A stretch of DNA of 64,000 nt from Roseomonas fluvialis (GCF_022846615.1 NZ_AP025637.1:3621001-3685000), one strand, 5' to 3'. Shown: positions 1 through 8,546, numbered from the stretch's first letter. Numbers and translations are program-made. Notes: generated by a model not told the origin, from the letters alone.

Positions 1-875
1 CGGTCGCCCACCACGTCGATGGCAATGGTCTTGACCGTCTCGCCGGCGGCGAAGGTGACCTGGCCGGTCTCGGCGATGTAGTCGCTGCCGGCGCGCGCGG
101 TGCCGTCCTGCGTCGCGTAGCCGACCGTCACCGCCTGGGTCCAGGCCTTGGACAGGCGGATGGTGAAGACCGCCTCGGAGGTGCCGGCATTGCCCTCGGT
201 GACGGTCACGTCGCTGATGCGCAGCGCGGGTGGCGTGTCGTCGTCGTTGATGCGGCCGAGCGCCGTGGCATCGGCGATGGTGGCGCCGGTCGCGTTGCTC
301 AGCAGGAGGTTGAAGGTCTCGTTCGCCTCGGCGGCGGTGTCCCCGTTCACGGCAACGCGAATGACCTTGCGGGTCTCCCCGGCGGCGAAGCTCAGCAGGC
401 CAGATTGCGCGACATAGTCCGACCCCGCCAGGGCGGTGCCGTTGGCGGTGGCATAGGCGACCGTGACCGGCACGTCGGAGGCGGCCGAGAGCGTGACCGC
501 GAAGGTCATCAGCTTGGTGCCCGACTGCCCCTCGGTGATCGCGGCATCGGCAATGGCGAGGCTCGGCAGCGGCGCCGGGGTGCCGTTGCGCACCACGAAG
601 GCATCGGGGTTCGGGTCGGTCGTGGCGGACCCCAGGAAGCCGAAGGCGGCGGATTGCCCGGCGGCCAGGGCGCCGTTCCATTCGAAGTTGCCGATCACAT
701 AGGTATCGCCGACGTGGCTGATGATGCGGGCGTTCCAGATCTGGGTGATCAGGAAGTCGGCCTCGAAGGTGATGGTCCAACCCTGCAGCCCGCCCACGCC
801 CGCCGTCAGCCCGACCGACGCATTGAAGCCCGCCGACCATTGGTCGACGACTTGGTAGCTGACGGTCTGGCTCAT
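1..875 (-). CDS. CBM2 plus Calx-beta repeat surface protein (3' end outside window)
   Basis: The gene reads leftwards from an ATG at 873-875 and stays open to the window edge, giving 291 N-terminal residues. Residues about 3-97 look like a family 2 carbohydrate-binding module: conserved tryptophans, a GW-T core near residue 32, the W-N-A strand, and an A-G-Q-S-x-x-F-G-F-x-G tail near residues 71-82. Two Calx-beta repeats follow, about 104-212 and 215 onwards, with the typical E-G-x-x-G starts and acidic N-D-D-D ends that bind calcium in this family. There is no N-terminal signal peptide, so a C-terminal type I secretion signal beyond the window is likely. Probable role: a secreted, calcium-stabilised protein binding cellulose or other polysaccharide. 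Any catalytic domain would lie off the edge. The domain calls are well supported; the role is inferred. Confidence 0.8.
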   Translation of the reverse strand, partial: MSQTVSYQVVDQWSAGFNASVGLTAGVGGLQGWTITFEADFLITQIWNARIISHVGDTYVIGNFEWNGALAAGQSAAFGFLGSATTDPNPDAFVVRNGTPAPLPSLAIADAAITEGQSGTKLMTFAVTLSAASDVPVTVAYATANGTALAGSDYVAQSGLLSFAAGETRKVIRVAVNGDTAAEANETFNLLLSNATGATIADATALGRINDDDTPPALRISDVTVTEGNAGTSEAVFTIRLSKAWTQAVTVGYATQDGTARAGSDYIAETGQVTFAAGETVKTIAIDVVGD

Positions 876-927
876 GGTGGTGTCGTATCCCCGGCTGCCG
901 CACCGGAATGCCGCAGCTCGCGGGCGA

Positions 928-956
928 TGTATAGATTAATTATCTGACTTCACGAA
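928..956 (-). promoter_or_regulatory. Possible promoter for the CBM2/Calx-beta gene
   Basis: This is a rare AT-rich patch. Read on the minus strand it holds a -10-like TATACA (928-933) and, 17 bp upstream, a poor -35-like TTCGTG (951-956). Transcription from here would give a leader of about 46 nt before the start codon at 875. The patch lies in the 106 bp gap after the AbrB-family gene, which is transcribed in the same direction, so read-through is the alternative. Confidence 0.35.
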
Positions 957-981
957 TTTGATACGAATTTCGGTCGCCACG

Positions 982-2043
982 TCAGCGGCCCAGCCCCACC
1001 GCGAGCGCCAGCCGCCAGATCGGCCCCACCAGCAGGTTGCACAGCACCGTCCGCACCAAATGGAAGCCGAGCACCAGCGGCACGGCAAGTTCGAGCGCCT
1101 TCGCCGTCACCGCCATTTCCGGCATGCCGCCCGGCGCCATGCCCAGCATGACCGCGACCGGCGGCAGCCCCGCCATCCAGCCGAGCGCCAGTCCGAGCAG
1201 CGCGAGCAGGATGGCGATCGCGAAGGCGCAGGCGAGCCCGGCCACCGCCTGGCGCCGCGGACCGCCCCCCAACGCGCGCGGGGTCAACCGCAGCCCCAGG
1301 CTTGCACCCATGGCCACCTGCGCCGCATCGACCAGCCACAGCGGCACCGCGGAGGGCAGAACCCCGGTCCCCGACAGGGCCATGGCCAGCAGGCAGGGCG
1401 CCAGCATGGCGGCATTGGCCAGGCCGAGGCGCGACCCCGCGACGGCCGCGGCCGCCCCACCCGCCAGCAGGATCGCCAGCCCCCCCCAGGCGAAGGGCGG
1501 CAGCGCCGCACTGAAGGCGGCATCGCGCCCGCCCTGCGCAAACACCGCGACCACGGGCGGAAAGAACAACACCACGCAGGCCATGCGGATGGTCTGCGCC
1601 ATGGTGACCGCACCCACCTGCGCGCCCGCGCGCTGCGCCAGGACCGCCATGGTGACGATCCCCCCCGGCACCGCGGCATAATAGGCGGTCCGCGCATCGC
1701 TGCCGGCGATGCGGCGATACAGCGGTGCGACCGCCAACCCCGCCAGGATCGACAGCGTCCCGCCCGCCAGGATGGCCGGCAAAGCGCCCGCCACCGCGCC
1801 CAGCACCGGTGGGGTGAAGGTCTGCCCGAGCCCGAGCCCGAGCACCGCCAGCCCGACCGGATGTACCGCGCGCGGCACCGCAGCCGCCTCGCGCCAACCG
1901 AGATAGGCGGTGGCCAGCATCGCCCCGACCATCCAGCCGAGCGGCAGGCCGATCGCGTCGAGGGCCGTGCCCGCCATCACCGCCAGCAACAGCGTGCGCA
2001 GATAGGCATCGGGCGGCGGGACGGGGGTCGGGGGATCGGACAC
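982..2043 (-). CDS. AbrB-family (AbrB duplication) integral membrane protein
   Basis: A 353-residue, strongly hydrophobic protein with about ten membrane segments in two similar halves, as in the AbrB/ammonia-monooxygenase-like family (COG3180, TIGR03082). The family signature G-W-M-V-G-A-M-L appears near residue 35 and a related G-W-M-A-G-L-P-P-V-A in the second half. A P-G-G-I-V-T-M-A stretch and the later P-G-G-M-P-E-M-A stretch are the paired internal repeats. The start is a GTG (2041-2043) without a clear ribosome site; no upstream ATG is available. The family is often annotated as a regulator or transporter, but its substrate is not established. It stands alone between the CBM2 gene and the flagellar block. 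Confidence 0.8.
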   Translation of the reverse strand: MSDPPTPVPPPDAYLRTLLLAVMAGTALDAIGLPLGWMVGAMLATAYLGWREAAAVPRAVHPVGLAVLGLGLGQTFTPPVLGAVAGALPAILAGGTLSILAGLAVAPLYRRIAGSDARTAYYAAVPGGIVTMAVLAQRAGAQVGAVTMAQTIRMACVVLFFPPVVAVFAQGGRDAAFSAALPPFAWGGLAILLAGGAAAAVAGSRLGLANAAMLAPCLLAMALSGTGVLPSAVPLWLVDAAQVAMGASLGLRLTPRALGGGPRRQAVAGLACAFAIAILLALLGLALGWMAGLPPVAVMLGMAPGGMPEMAVTAKALELAVPLVLGFHLVRTVLCNLLVGPIWRLALAVGLGR

Positions 2044-2144
2044 GGGCGGCGCGCAGGGTCGCGCTGCGCGCGCGCGGCGTCAAAGTCGGGCGGGAGTGAC
2101 ACTTCCTTAACCTCCGTCTTGCAGGATGGGATGGGAGCAAAGCC

Positions 2145-2522
2145 ATGACCCCCGATCTCGCCCTTCGACCCCTGCCAGCCGCCGACCCGCCCCGCGCGCC
2201 CGCGCGCGCCGCCGGTCCCGAACGCGACCCCGGCGCGGCCCCGCCGCCCGCCGCCGCACCGGCCACGCCCAACCCGCGCCTGCGGCTGGATGGCAGCCTT
2301 GGCATGGTCGTGATCGAATTCCGCGATGCGGTCGGCGATGTTGCGAACACCATCCCAACCCCACGGCAGATCGCCGCCTACCGCGCCGCGGCGAAGTCGG
2401 ATGCGCCGGTGCCGGTCGGCATCGCGGAACGCCCCGCGCCGGGCGTGAGCGCGCCGGCGGCGCCGGAACTCCCGCCGCCCCCGCCTGTGGCGGCTCAGCT
2501 GGAACCTGCCGCGGCGGAGTGA
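2145..2522 (+). CDS. Small Pro/Ala-rich protein with FlaG-like core
   Basis: 125 residues. A proline/alanine-rich head and tail flank a compact core at residues about 43-85, with L-R-L-D, then V-V-I-E-F-R-D, then I-P-T-P-R-Q. This spacing resembles the FlaG core (hydrophobic strand, G-x-V-V strand, R-x-I-P-P turn). It lies next to flaF, flbT and flagellin, which fits a flagellar role such as filament-length control, but the resemblance is weak and comes from pattern reading only. A GGGAGC ribosome-binding stretch precedes the ATG. It could also be an unrelated lineage-specific protein. Confidence 0.5.
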   Translation: MTPDLALRPLPAADPPRAPARAAGPERDPGAAPPPAAAPATPNPRLRLDGSLGMVVIEFRDAVGDVANTIPTPRQIAAYRAAAKSDAPVPVGIAERPAPGVSAPAAPELPPPPPVAAQLEPAAAE

Positions 2523-2624
2523 CGCGCCTGCATGTTGTAGGGGGGCGCGTCGGTGCGCAGCAGCGGCATCGCCGCAGCGCGCCAGACCGGACGCAAAGGG
2601 CAGGCGTTCGCGGCGCGCGCTGAT

Positions 2625-2969
2625 TCAGCGCAGGCCGGCCAGGCCCTGTGCCACCTGTTCGTTGATCTCGATGAGGAAGGCGATGTCGGGCTCGCCCTGG
2701 TCCATCTCGCGCTGCACAGCGCGGCCGAGCGACACCAGCCCCGCGCGCATCTGCTGCGGCAGCTGGTTCGAAGGGTCGCGCAGCGCGGATTCCACCGCGA
2801 GCCAAAGCCGCCGGTTGTCGGCCACGGCGCGCACCCGCGCCGGGCCATCCTGCTGCTGCACGGCCCGCAGGCCGCCGGTGACGCGGCGGAAGATGTCCGC
2901 CTCCTGCTCGCGCGGGTCGCGCGCGGCACGCGCCGCGCCATAGGCACGCACGATGTCGGCAACGCTCAC
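2625..2969 (-). CDS. flaF: FlaF, flagellar biosynthesis regulator
   Basis: 114 residues starting at a GTG (2967-2969) that overlaps the flbT stop by 4 bp. The frame is open further upstream, but the FlaF-type beginning S-V-A-D-I-V-R-A-Y-G starts right at this GTG. FlaF family features seen are the Y-G-x-A-x-R-x-x-x-x-P-R-E-Q-E-A-D-I-F-R-R start and a C-terminal half ending in I-E-I-N-E-Q-V-A-Q-G-L. In Caulobacter FlaF promotes flagellin secretion or assembly and acts together with FlbT; here the two are translationally coupled. About 97% of the coding region is ordinary helix-rich sequence with no membrane segment. Confidence 0.87.
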   Translation of the reverse strand: MSVADIVRAYGAARAARDPREQEADIFRRVTGGLRAVQQQDGPARVRAVADNRRLWLAVESALRDPSNQLPQQMRAGLVSLGRAVQREMDQGEPDIAFLIEINEQVAQGLAGLR

Positions 2970-3394
2970 GACGCGTCCTCCTCGGCCAGGGTGGAGGGCG
3001 GTGCGACGCCGAGCACCACCTCCTCGTGCCGCATGACGCGCCGCGTCAGCTTGAGCGCCTGGTAGCATTCATCCGCCTCGGCCGCCGAGAGCGCCCGGTC
3101 GAGCAGGTCGCGTGCCAGCGTCGATGTGGTGGCGGACTGGAATTCGGCGATCAGGCGCCGGGCTACCGTGAGCCCGGCCTCCCTCTCGTCCTCGTCGCCG
3201 ATATAGGCGGTCTGCAGGGCGAAGTAGATGCGCCGCGCGGGCGTATTCGCCGCCTCCGGCGTCATCAGCTGCTTGCCGAAAAGGAACCGCGCCTTGGCGG
3301 TGAGTTCGATGCGCGCGCGATTGCGGAAGCGGATCGGCGCACCGTTGACGACCATCAGGTCGCCCTGTCGGAGTTCGAGCACCAGCGTGGACAT
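2966..3394 (-). CDS. flbT: FlbT, flagellin translation regulator
   Basis: 142 residues, matching the normal FlbT length. The start L-V-L-E-L-R-Q-G-D-L-M-V-V-N-G-A-P-I-R-F-R and the central L-F-G-K-Q-L-M-T-P-E-A-A segment are family hallmarks. In Caulobacter, FlbT acts after transcription on flagellin mRNA, limiting translation until the hook is built. Here it follows the flagellin gene after a strong hairpin and overlaps flaF by 4 bp. An operon of flagellin, flbT and flaF, or an internal promoter near 3400-3457, are both possible. Confidence 0.92.
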   Translation of the reverse strand: MSTLVLELRQGDLMVVNGAPIRFRNRARIELTAKARFLFGKQLMTPEAANTPARRIYFALQTAYIGDEDEREAGLTVARRLIAEFQSATTSTLARDLLDRALSAAEADECYQALKLTRRVMRHEEVVLGVAPPSTLAEEDAS

Positions 3395-3421
3395 CCTGTC
3401 CTCCCGGGGGGTTGCGATGGT

Positions 3422-3449
3422 ACGGCGCCGGCCGGGGGGCCGGCGCCGT
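3422..3449 (-). terminator. Strong GC hairpin between flagellin and flbT
   Basis: Perfect 12-bp stem (ACGGCGCCGGCC paired with its complement) around a 4-nt loop, directly after the flagellin stop at 3458. No T-run follows on either strand, so it is not a textbook intrinsic terminator. It may protect the 3' end of abundant flagellin mRNA, or reduce read-through into flbT/flaF. Confidence 0.6.
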
Positions 3450-3457
3450 CCGGGAGA

Positions 3458-4285
3458 TCAGCGGAACAGGCTCAGCAGGGTCTGCGGCGCCTGGTTGGCG
3501 ATGGACAGCGCCTGGGTGCCGAGCTGCTGGCGGATCTGCAGTGACTGCAGCCGCGCCGATTCCTTCGCGAGGTCGGCATCGATCAGCGCGCCGAGGCCCG
3601 CTTCCATCGCATCCGCCTTGTCCTTGTTGTAGGAAATCTGCGCGTCGATGTAGCGCGCATCGGACCCGAAGGTGTTCAGCGCATCGCTGATCGCCGACTG
3701 CACCGTGTCGAAGTCGCCGCCATCGGCCAGCGCGGCCTGCGCACCCGCCGCATCGGTCGGCGCCGCGGCCACGATCAGCGTGCCGGCACCGTCCACCGCG
3801 GTGATGGTGTAGGTCGTGCCGCTCTCGTTGCGGGTGGTGGTGATGTCGCCGCCGGGCGCCGCGGTCGCGAGCAGCGTGCGGCCGTTGTAGGTGGCGTCGT
3901 CGATGAAGTTGGTGATCTGCGTCTGCAGCGCGGTGTACTGCGCTTCGTACTGGGCGCGCTGGTCGGCGTTCAGCGTGTCGTCGGCGAGGCGCACCAGCGT
4001 CTCGCGCACCTTGACCATGGTCTCGGAGACCTTGTTCAGGCCCGACAGCGCCGTGTCCAGGATGCCCTTGACGCCGCCCAGCTGTTCATTGGCGGCATTG
4101 ATGCCCGCGACGTCGGCACGCACCGCCTGCGCCACGGCGAAGGCGGCGCCGTCGTCCTTCGCATCGTTCACGCGCAGGCCTGTCGAAATGCGCTTCTGCG
4201 TGACGTTCAGCGCCTCGTTGGTGCGATTGAGGCTCTGCAGCGCCACCATGGCGCCCATGTTGGTGTTGACGGAATTGAGCGACAT
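3458..4285 (-). CDS. fliC: Flagellin (short, alphaproteobacterial type)
   Basis: 275 residues starting M-S-L-N-S-V-N-T-N; the frame is open for 47 codons upstream, but this is the conserved flagellin start and an AGGGGAAG ribosome site precedes it. The N-terminal D0/D1 coiled-coil region (about 1-140) has N-R-T-N, R-I-S-T-G-L-R-V-N and A-K-D-D-G-A-A-F motifs. A short variable middle (about 140-195) replaces the large D2/D3 domains. The C-terminal D1/D0 region ends Q-A-L-S-I-A-N-Q-A-P-Q-T-L-L-S-L-F-R. Exported unfolded by the flagellar type III apparatus, it polymerises into the filament. Transcribed in the same direction as flgL, flbT and flaF. I could not find a well-formed sigma-28 or sigma-54 promoter upstream. 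Confidence 0.95.
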   Translation of the reverse strand: MSLNSVNTNMGAMVALQSLNRTNEALNVTQKRISTGLRVNDAKDDGAAFAVAQAVRADVAGINAANEQLGGVKGILDTALSGLNKVSETMVKVRETLVRLADDTLNADQRAQYEAQYTALQTQITNFIDDATYNGRTLLATAAPGGDITTTRNESGTTYTITAVDGAGTLIVAAAPTDAAGAQAALADGGDFDTVQSAISDALNTFGSDARYIDAQISYNKDKADAMEAGLGALIDADLAKESARLQSLQIRQQLGTQALSIANQAPQTLLSLFR

Positions 4286-4433
4286 GCGGGGTCTTCCCCT
4301 GGATCCAATGGCCCCGCGGTCCTGACCGATGGGTCTTGACCGATGCACGGGCCGGGTTGCGCGCCGCATCTTGCGGTGTCGGGAGCAGCATGACGCCACC
4401 CCGGTTAAGGGAGGCTGAATCCGCACGCCGCGA

Positions 4434-5498
4434 TCACGCCAGGAAGCGCGTGAGCGTCAGCCCCGAGGTCACAGAAATCGCGCGGTAGGACGCTTCGAGC
4501 TGCGTCTGCGTCGCCTGTAGGCGGCTGATCGTCTCGGCCATGTCGACCTCCTCGATCACCGCGAGCTGGCCGGTCAGCGCCACGCTCACCTCCGAATGCC
4601 GCCGCGACGTCGCCTCGAGCCGCTGTTCGACCGCGCCCAGCGCGCCGCGTTCCTCGCCCAGCGCCTCGATCGCGCTGCGCATGCCATCGCGCACGCTCGC
4701 GACCAGGTCGGTGAAGTCGGCGCCGAGCTGCGCCTGCACGGGGTCGAGTGCGGCGAAGGTGGCGAGCCCGCGCAGGATGTCGCGCGCCCAGGACCCGGTG
4801 GTCTCGCCCTCGCTGGTGGCGGCCGCGTTGCGGTTGGCGAAAACGCCATAGGCAACGCGCTCGCCCTCGGCCGCGGGCACCGCGCGGCGGGGTTCCGCCA
4901 GGCCCTGCGCGGGGTCGGACAGGAAGGCGGAGAACGGTGTGGTGCCCGCCGCGTCCGACTGTGCGGCGACCAGCGTGGCCGCGATCACCCCGGCCGCATT
5001 GCCGCCGCCCAGGCCCGCGACGGCGGCGGCGATGTCGTTCGCCATGCCGCTGGTGGCGATGTTGCGCGGGTCGGGCACCGGCGGGTTGGCGCTGTCGGTG
5101 CCGCCGAATATGTATTCGCCGGCGTAGCGTTCGTTGAGCAGGTTCGCGACCTCCTCCATGGCGGCGCGCGCCTGCTCGGCCACCGCCGAGATCCGCACGG
5201 TCGAGGTGCCGTCCATGCGGATCGCCTCGGTGTAGAATTGCGTCGCGATGTCCGAGATCCGGCCCATCGCCTTCTGCGTCACCTCGGTGCGCGCGAGCGT
5301 GCGGTCGATGGTGCCCTGCCAGGTCTCGCGTCGCGAGATGTCGGCGCGCAGGTCGACCGCGCGGCGCGCCTCGGGCGCGATGTCGCCATAGCCTGGCCCC
5401 TTCCGCCCGTCCGAGACCTGGCGCGTCAGCACATCGAGCTTCGCGCGCAGCGCGGCTGCGCCGGTGTCCAGCCGCCCGATCGGTCCGATCCCGCTCAT
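4434..5498 (-). CDS. flgL: FlgL, hook-filament junction protein (HAP3)
   Basis: 354 residues, flagellin-related ends with a larger middle. The N-terminal coiled coil includes L-T-R-Q-V-S-D-G-R-K, the region near residue 125 reads N-L-L-N-E-R-Y-A-G-E-Y-I-F-G-G, which is the FlgL hallmark, and the C-terminus ends in helices with A-E-T-I-S-R-L-Q-A-T-Q-T-Q-L-E-A-S-Y. FlgL caps the FlgK ring and seeds the filament. The gene starts 4 nt after the flgK stop, so the two are cotranscribed, as is usual. Confidence 0.92.
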   Translation of the reverse strand: MSGIGPIGRLDTGAAALRAKLDVLTRQVSDGRKGPGYGDIAPEARRAVDLRADISRRETWQGTIDRTLARTEVTQKAMGRISDIATQFYTEAIRMDGTSTVRISAVAEQARAAMEEVANLLNERYAGEYIFGGTDSANPPVPDPRNIATSGMANDIAAAVAGLGGGNAAGVIAATLVAAQSDAAGTTPFSAFLSDPAQGLAEPRRAVPAAEGERVAYGVFANRNAAATSEGETTGSWARDILRGLATFAALDPVQAQLGADFTDLVASVRDGMRSAIEALGEERGALGAVEQRLEATSRRHSEVSVALTGQLAVIEEVDMAETISRLQATQTQLEASYRAISVTSGLTLTRFLA

Positions 5499-5502
5499 TG
5501 CC

Positions 5503-7032
5503 TCACCTCACCGCGCCGAGCAGCGCGTCCCACATCGCCTGCACCGTGCTCATGACCCGCGCATTCGCCGCGTAGGCGTTCTGCAGCGTGACCATCGCTG
5601 CCATCTCGGAATCGACATCGACGCCGGATCTCTGGTTGAAGCGGGTCTCGAGGCCCTGCTTCATCGCTTCCGCACCGGCCAGCGCCGCGCTGGCGGCGTT
5701 ACGGTCCGCGGTCTGCGTGGCGGTCAGCAGCGCGGTATAGCCCTCGAGCGTCGGCGGCGCGCCGAAGGGCGAGGAGAGCGTGCCATCCGGCCCCAGCCCG
5801 CCGGTCGCGATCGGCGCCCAGGCCACATTCGCCTGCGCCTGCGCGCCGAAGGTGAAATCAAGCACGCGGTCGAGCAGCGTCACGAAGGAGGCCGGCCCGC
5901 CCGCCGGGTTCGGCGTGAAGGCCGAGGGCCCCGCCGGATCATCGACCACCGCATGGGTACCGTCGCGCAGCAGCGCGGGATTGCCCTCGACCGCGGCATT
6001 GACGCGGATGGTGCCGGCGAAGCCGACCATCGTGCTGGCGGCGTAGGGCAGTGCGGCATCGGGCACCGCTCCGGTCGCATCTGTGAACAGGCGCAGGCCC
6101 TGCGCTTCGAAGCGCGCCGCGGTATTGGCGGCGGCGAGGTCGAGTTCGGACTGGTAGCGCGGCAGGGTCTGGTCGCGCAGCGCCACGTATTCCGCCAGCC
6201 GCCCGCCGGCCAGCACGCCCGTCACGTCGCGCCCGCCCAGCATGATGCCCGGGATCGACCCGCCCGCGCCGTGGAAGGCGGTCGGCCCCAGCATGGCATC
6301 GGCGGTCGAGAAGGCGTCGGAGCGCGGGTCGAGCGGCAGCACCAGGCCGTTGCGGGCCACGAGGACCAGGCCGCCATCCTCACGCTTGAGCGCGCGTACC
6401 TCGATCGATTCCGACAGCGTGGCGATGGCAGTGTCGCGGCGGTCCTCGAGCGCGGCGGCGGACCCGGTCAGCGCGATCTCGTCGCGGATGCGCAGCGTGA
6501 GGTCAGCGACCTGTCGCAGCACGTCGTTGATGCGCGCGACCTCGGCCACGACGCCGTCCTGGGCCTGCTGGCGGGCATCGCCGACGGCGCGCGAGATCTC
6601 GTTCAGCCGGGTCGCGAGCGCGGTTGCGTCCATCACCACGGAAGTCTGGCGGCCGGCCTCCGAAGGGTCCGCGCGCAGGTCTTCGAAGCCGGTGCGCAGC
6701 GCGGCGGTGAGGTCGCCGAGGCCGTCGCCGTTCTCGGGATTGCCGTGCGCGGTCTCGATCCCCTGCAGCAGGCGCAGGCGCACCTCGGCGCCGGCAGCCG
6801 CAGCGCGCCGGCTGTCAAGCTCGGTGACCAGCGCCTCGTCCACGTCGCGCGAAGGCGCGAGGGAGCGCACCCCGATGCCGTCCTGGCCCACCACCACCGC
6901 GCGGGTCGCGATGGTCTTCTTGGTGTGGCCGGGCGTCTCGGCATTGGCGACGTCGTTGGCCGAGGCGGCCAGCGCGCGCTGCGTGTGCAGCAGCCCCGAT
7001 CGGGCGATGGCGAGGGCGGCGTCGAGGCCCAT
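5503..7032 (-). CDS. flgK: FlgK, hook-associated protein 1
   Basis: 509 residues. The N-terminal rod/hook motif is seen in L-A-A-S-A-N-D-V-A-N-A-E-T-P-G-H-T (about residues 21-37), and the C-terminal partner in Q-N-A-Y-A-A-N-A-R-V-M-S-T-V-Q-A-M-W-D. A V-D-x-D-S-E-M-A-x-M-V-x-L-Q stretch before it is typical of FlgK. FlgK joins hook to filament at the cell surface and leaves by the flagellar type III pathway. It precedes flgL by 4 nt. The 133-bp gap from flgE upstream contains two inverted repeats, so its level may be set separately from flgE. Confidence 0.93.
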   Translation of the reverse strand: MGLDAALAIARSGLLHTQRALAASANDVANAETPGHTKKTIATRAVVVGQDGIGVRSLAPSRDVDEALVTELDSRRAAAAGAEVRLRLLQGIETAHGNPENGDGLGDLTAALRTGFEDLRADPSEAGRQTSVVMDATALATRLNEISRAVGDARQQAQDGVVAEVARINDVLRQVADLTLRIRDEIALTGSAAALEDRRDTAIATLSESIEVRALKREDGGLVLVARNGLVLPLDPRSDAFSTADAMLGPTAFHGAGGSIPGIMLGGRDVTGVLAGGRLAEYVALRDQTLPRYQSELDLAAANTAARFEAQGLRLFTDATGAVPDAALPYAASTMVGFAGTIRVNAAVEGNPALLRDGTHAVVDDPAGPSAFTPNPAGGPASFVTLLDRVLDFTFGAQAQANVAWAPIATGGLGPDGTLSSPFGAPPTLEGYTALLTATQTADRNAASAALAGAEAMKQGLETRFNQRSGVDVDSEMAAMVTLQNAYAANARVMSTVQAMWDALLGAVR

Positions 7033-7065
7033 GGTCGTCGGTCCCTGTCACTGTGCCGGTACGCT

Positions 7066-7084
7066 GCCGGCCGGAAAGGCCGGC
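7066..7084. terminator. Hairpin in the flgE-flgK spacer
   Basis: Perfect 7-bp stem GCCGGCC / GGCCGGC with a 5-nt loop, lying 34 bp upstream of the flgK start. A second, wider 9-bp inverted repeat (GACGTGGCG at 7093-7101 with its complement at 7134-7142) lies nearer flgE. Together they could attenuate flgE transcripts or shape the flgK leader. No T-run follows, so intrinsic termination is uncertain. Confidence 0.4.
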
Positions 7085-7165
7085 GTCGCCGCGACGTGGC
7101 GGCACGTCTCGCCCGCCCGGTGGAGCGGCGCCGCGCCACGTCAGCGGCGCCTGGTGCCCGCCGCG

Positions 7166-8458
7166 TCAGCGGCGCATGTTGATCGTGTCCTGTAGCATCT
7201 CGTCGGATGCCGTGACGATGCGCGTATTCGCGGTATAGGCGCGCTGCGCGACGATCAGCTTCGAGAACTCGGCCGCGATGTCCACGTTCGACCGTTCGAT
7301 CGAACCCACCGACAGCCGCCCCGCCCCGTTCGAGGCCGGGTCGGTGGTGCGCGCCTCGCCCGATTCCAGCGTGCGCATGAAGGCCTGGCCATCGAGCCGC
7401 TGCAGCATGTCGGGCGCGTTGAAGGTGGTGACCGGCACGCGCGCGATCACGCGCGCCTGGCCGTTGTCGTAGTTGATCGCGACATCGCCGTTCTCCCGCA
7501 CCGTGGTCGAGGAATAGGCGCCGAGCGGCACGCCGTCCTGGGCGAGGTTGCGCAGTTCGAATTCCTCGCCGGCATACTGCGTGACGCCGCGTGCGGCACC
7601 GAAGGCCCCGATATTGAGCGTGATGTTCTGCGGCCCCTGCCCGAAATCCGCGGTGAAGGAGATCAGCGCGGGGTCGCCCGTCACCGTCGCCGCGCCGCTC
7701 ATGGTGCCGGTCGCGTTGGCGAATTCGCCGATCGTGCCGTCGGTCGCCGCCGGCGTCGCCGCCGCGCCGAAATTCAGGTCGATGGTGCCGAGTGACCCGC
7801 CCGCCCCCGCGGCCGAGACATCGAGCGTCCAGACATTCGCGGCGCCGGGCGTCCAGGTCAGGATCAGCGGCTGGATCGTGCCCAGGCTGTCGTAGATGTT
7901 CAGCGGCGTTGCACTCGGCGTGACGCTGCCCGCGGGCAGGTTGGCGGACAGCTCGATCGAACTGGTCGCGATGGGGTTGAACACCAGGTCGCTCACGCGG
8001 ATCGGCTGGATCTGGGTGCGGTCGGGCTCGCCCGTGGCATCGACGCTCCAGCCCTGCAGGAAATAGCCCGCGCCGTTCACCATGTAGCCGTTGCGGTCCA
8101 TCTGGAAGTCGCCGCCGCGGGTGAAGAACTGCCGTTCATCGAAGGTGGTCTGGCCGTTCGTCGTGCCGGTCGGCAGCGCCACCGAGAAGAAGCCCTGCCC
8201 GGCGATGGCAAGCGCGATCGGGTTTTCCGACTGCTCGATCGTGCCTTGCACCGTGTTGGTGTAGTCCGGGCGCGCCACCACCGACCCCGGCCGATGCACC
8301 ACCTGCGTGCTGTCGGTCAGGAACGAGACGAAGTTGGTGTCGGTGCGCTTGAAGCCGACCGTCTGGCTGTTGGCGACATTGTCCGACACGTGACCCAAGG
8401 CACGCGCCTGGGCCGTGAGGCCGCTGATCGCGGTGGTCATGGAACCGAACAGGGACAT
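7166..8458 (-). CDS. flgE: FlgE, flagellar hook protein
   Basis: 430 residues from the ATG at 8456-8458; the frame is open further upstream, but the sequence M-S-L-F-G-S-M-T-T-A-I-S-G-L is the conserved FlgE start. The rod/hook N-motif H-V-S-D-N-V-A-N-S-Q-T-V-G-F-K-R covers residues about 23-38. Next come the beta-rich hook domains, and the C-terminal motif F-S-K-L-I-V-A-Q-R-A-Y-T-A-N-T-R ends in M-L-Q-D-T-I-N-M-R-R. FlgE polymerises into the hook under FlgD and FliK control. It is divergent from fliK and flgD, where many bacteria have fliK-flgD-flgE in one line. A consensus sigma-54 promoter lies about 90 bp upstream on this strand. Confidence 0.93.
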   Translation of the reverse strand: MSLFGSMTTAISGLTAQARALGHVSDNVANSQTVGFKRTDTNFVSFLTDSTQVVHRPGSVVARPDYTNTVQGTIEQSENPIALAIAGQGFFSVALPTGTTNGQTTFDERQFFTRGGDFQMDRNGYMVNGAGYFLQGWSVDATGEPDRTQIQPIRVSDLVFNPIATSSIELSANLPAGSVTPSATPLNIYDSLGTIQPLILTWTPGAANVWTLDVSAAGAGGSLGTIDLNFGAAATPAATDGTIGEFANATGTMSGAATVTGDPALISFTADFGQGPQNITLNIGAFGAARGVTQYAGEEFELRNLAQDGVPLGAYSSTTVRENGDVAINYDNGQARVIARVPVTTFNAPDMLQRLDGQAFMRTLESGEARTTDPASNGAGRLSVGSIERSNVDIAAEFSKLIVAQRAYTANTRIVTASDEMLQDTINMRR

Positions 8459-8546
8459 CAGGCTCTCCGTACACATGCGGATGGGGCCGCGATTGGATTG
8501 GGCGGAATGCCGGGTCGGGCCCGGGCACCGCTCGTGCCACGGCGCC

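Noticed and set aside
4286-4433. Possible sigma-54 site upstream of flagellin (TGGCGTCATGCTGCT on the minus strand)
   Set aside because: The distance between GG and GC is one base too short, and the TTGC element is missing; sigma-54 spacing is strict.
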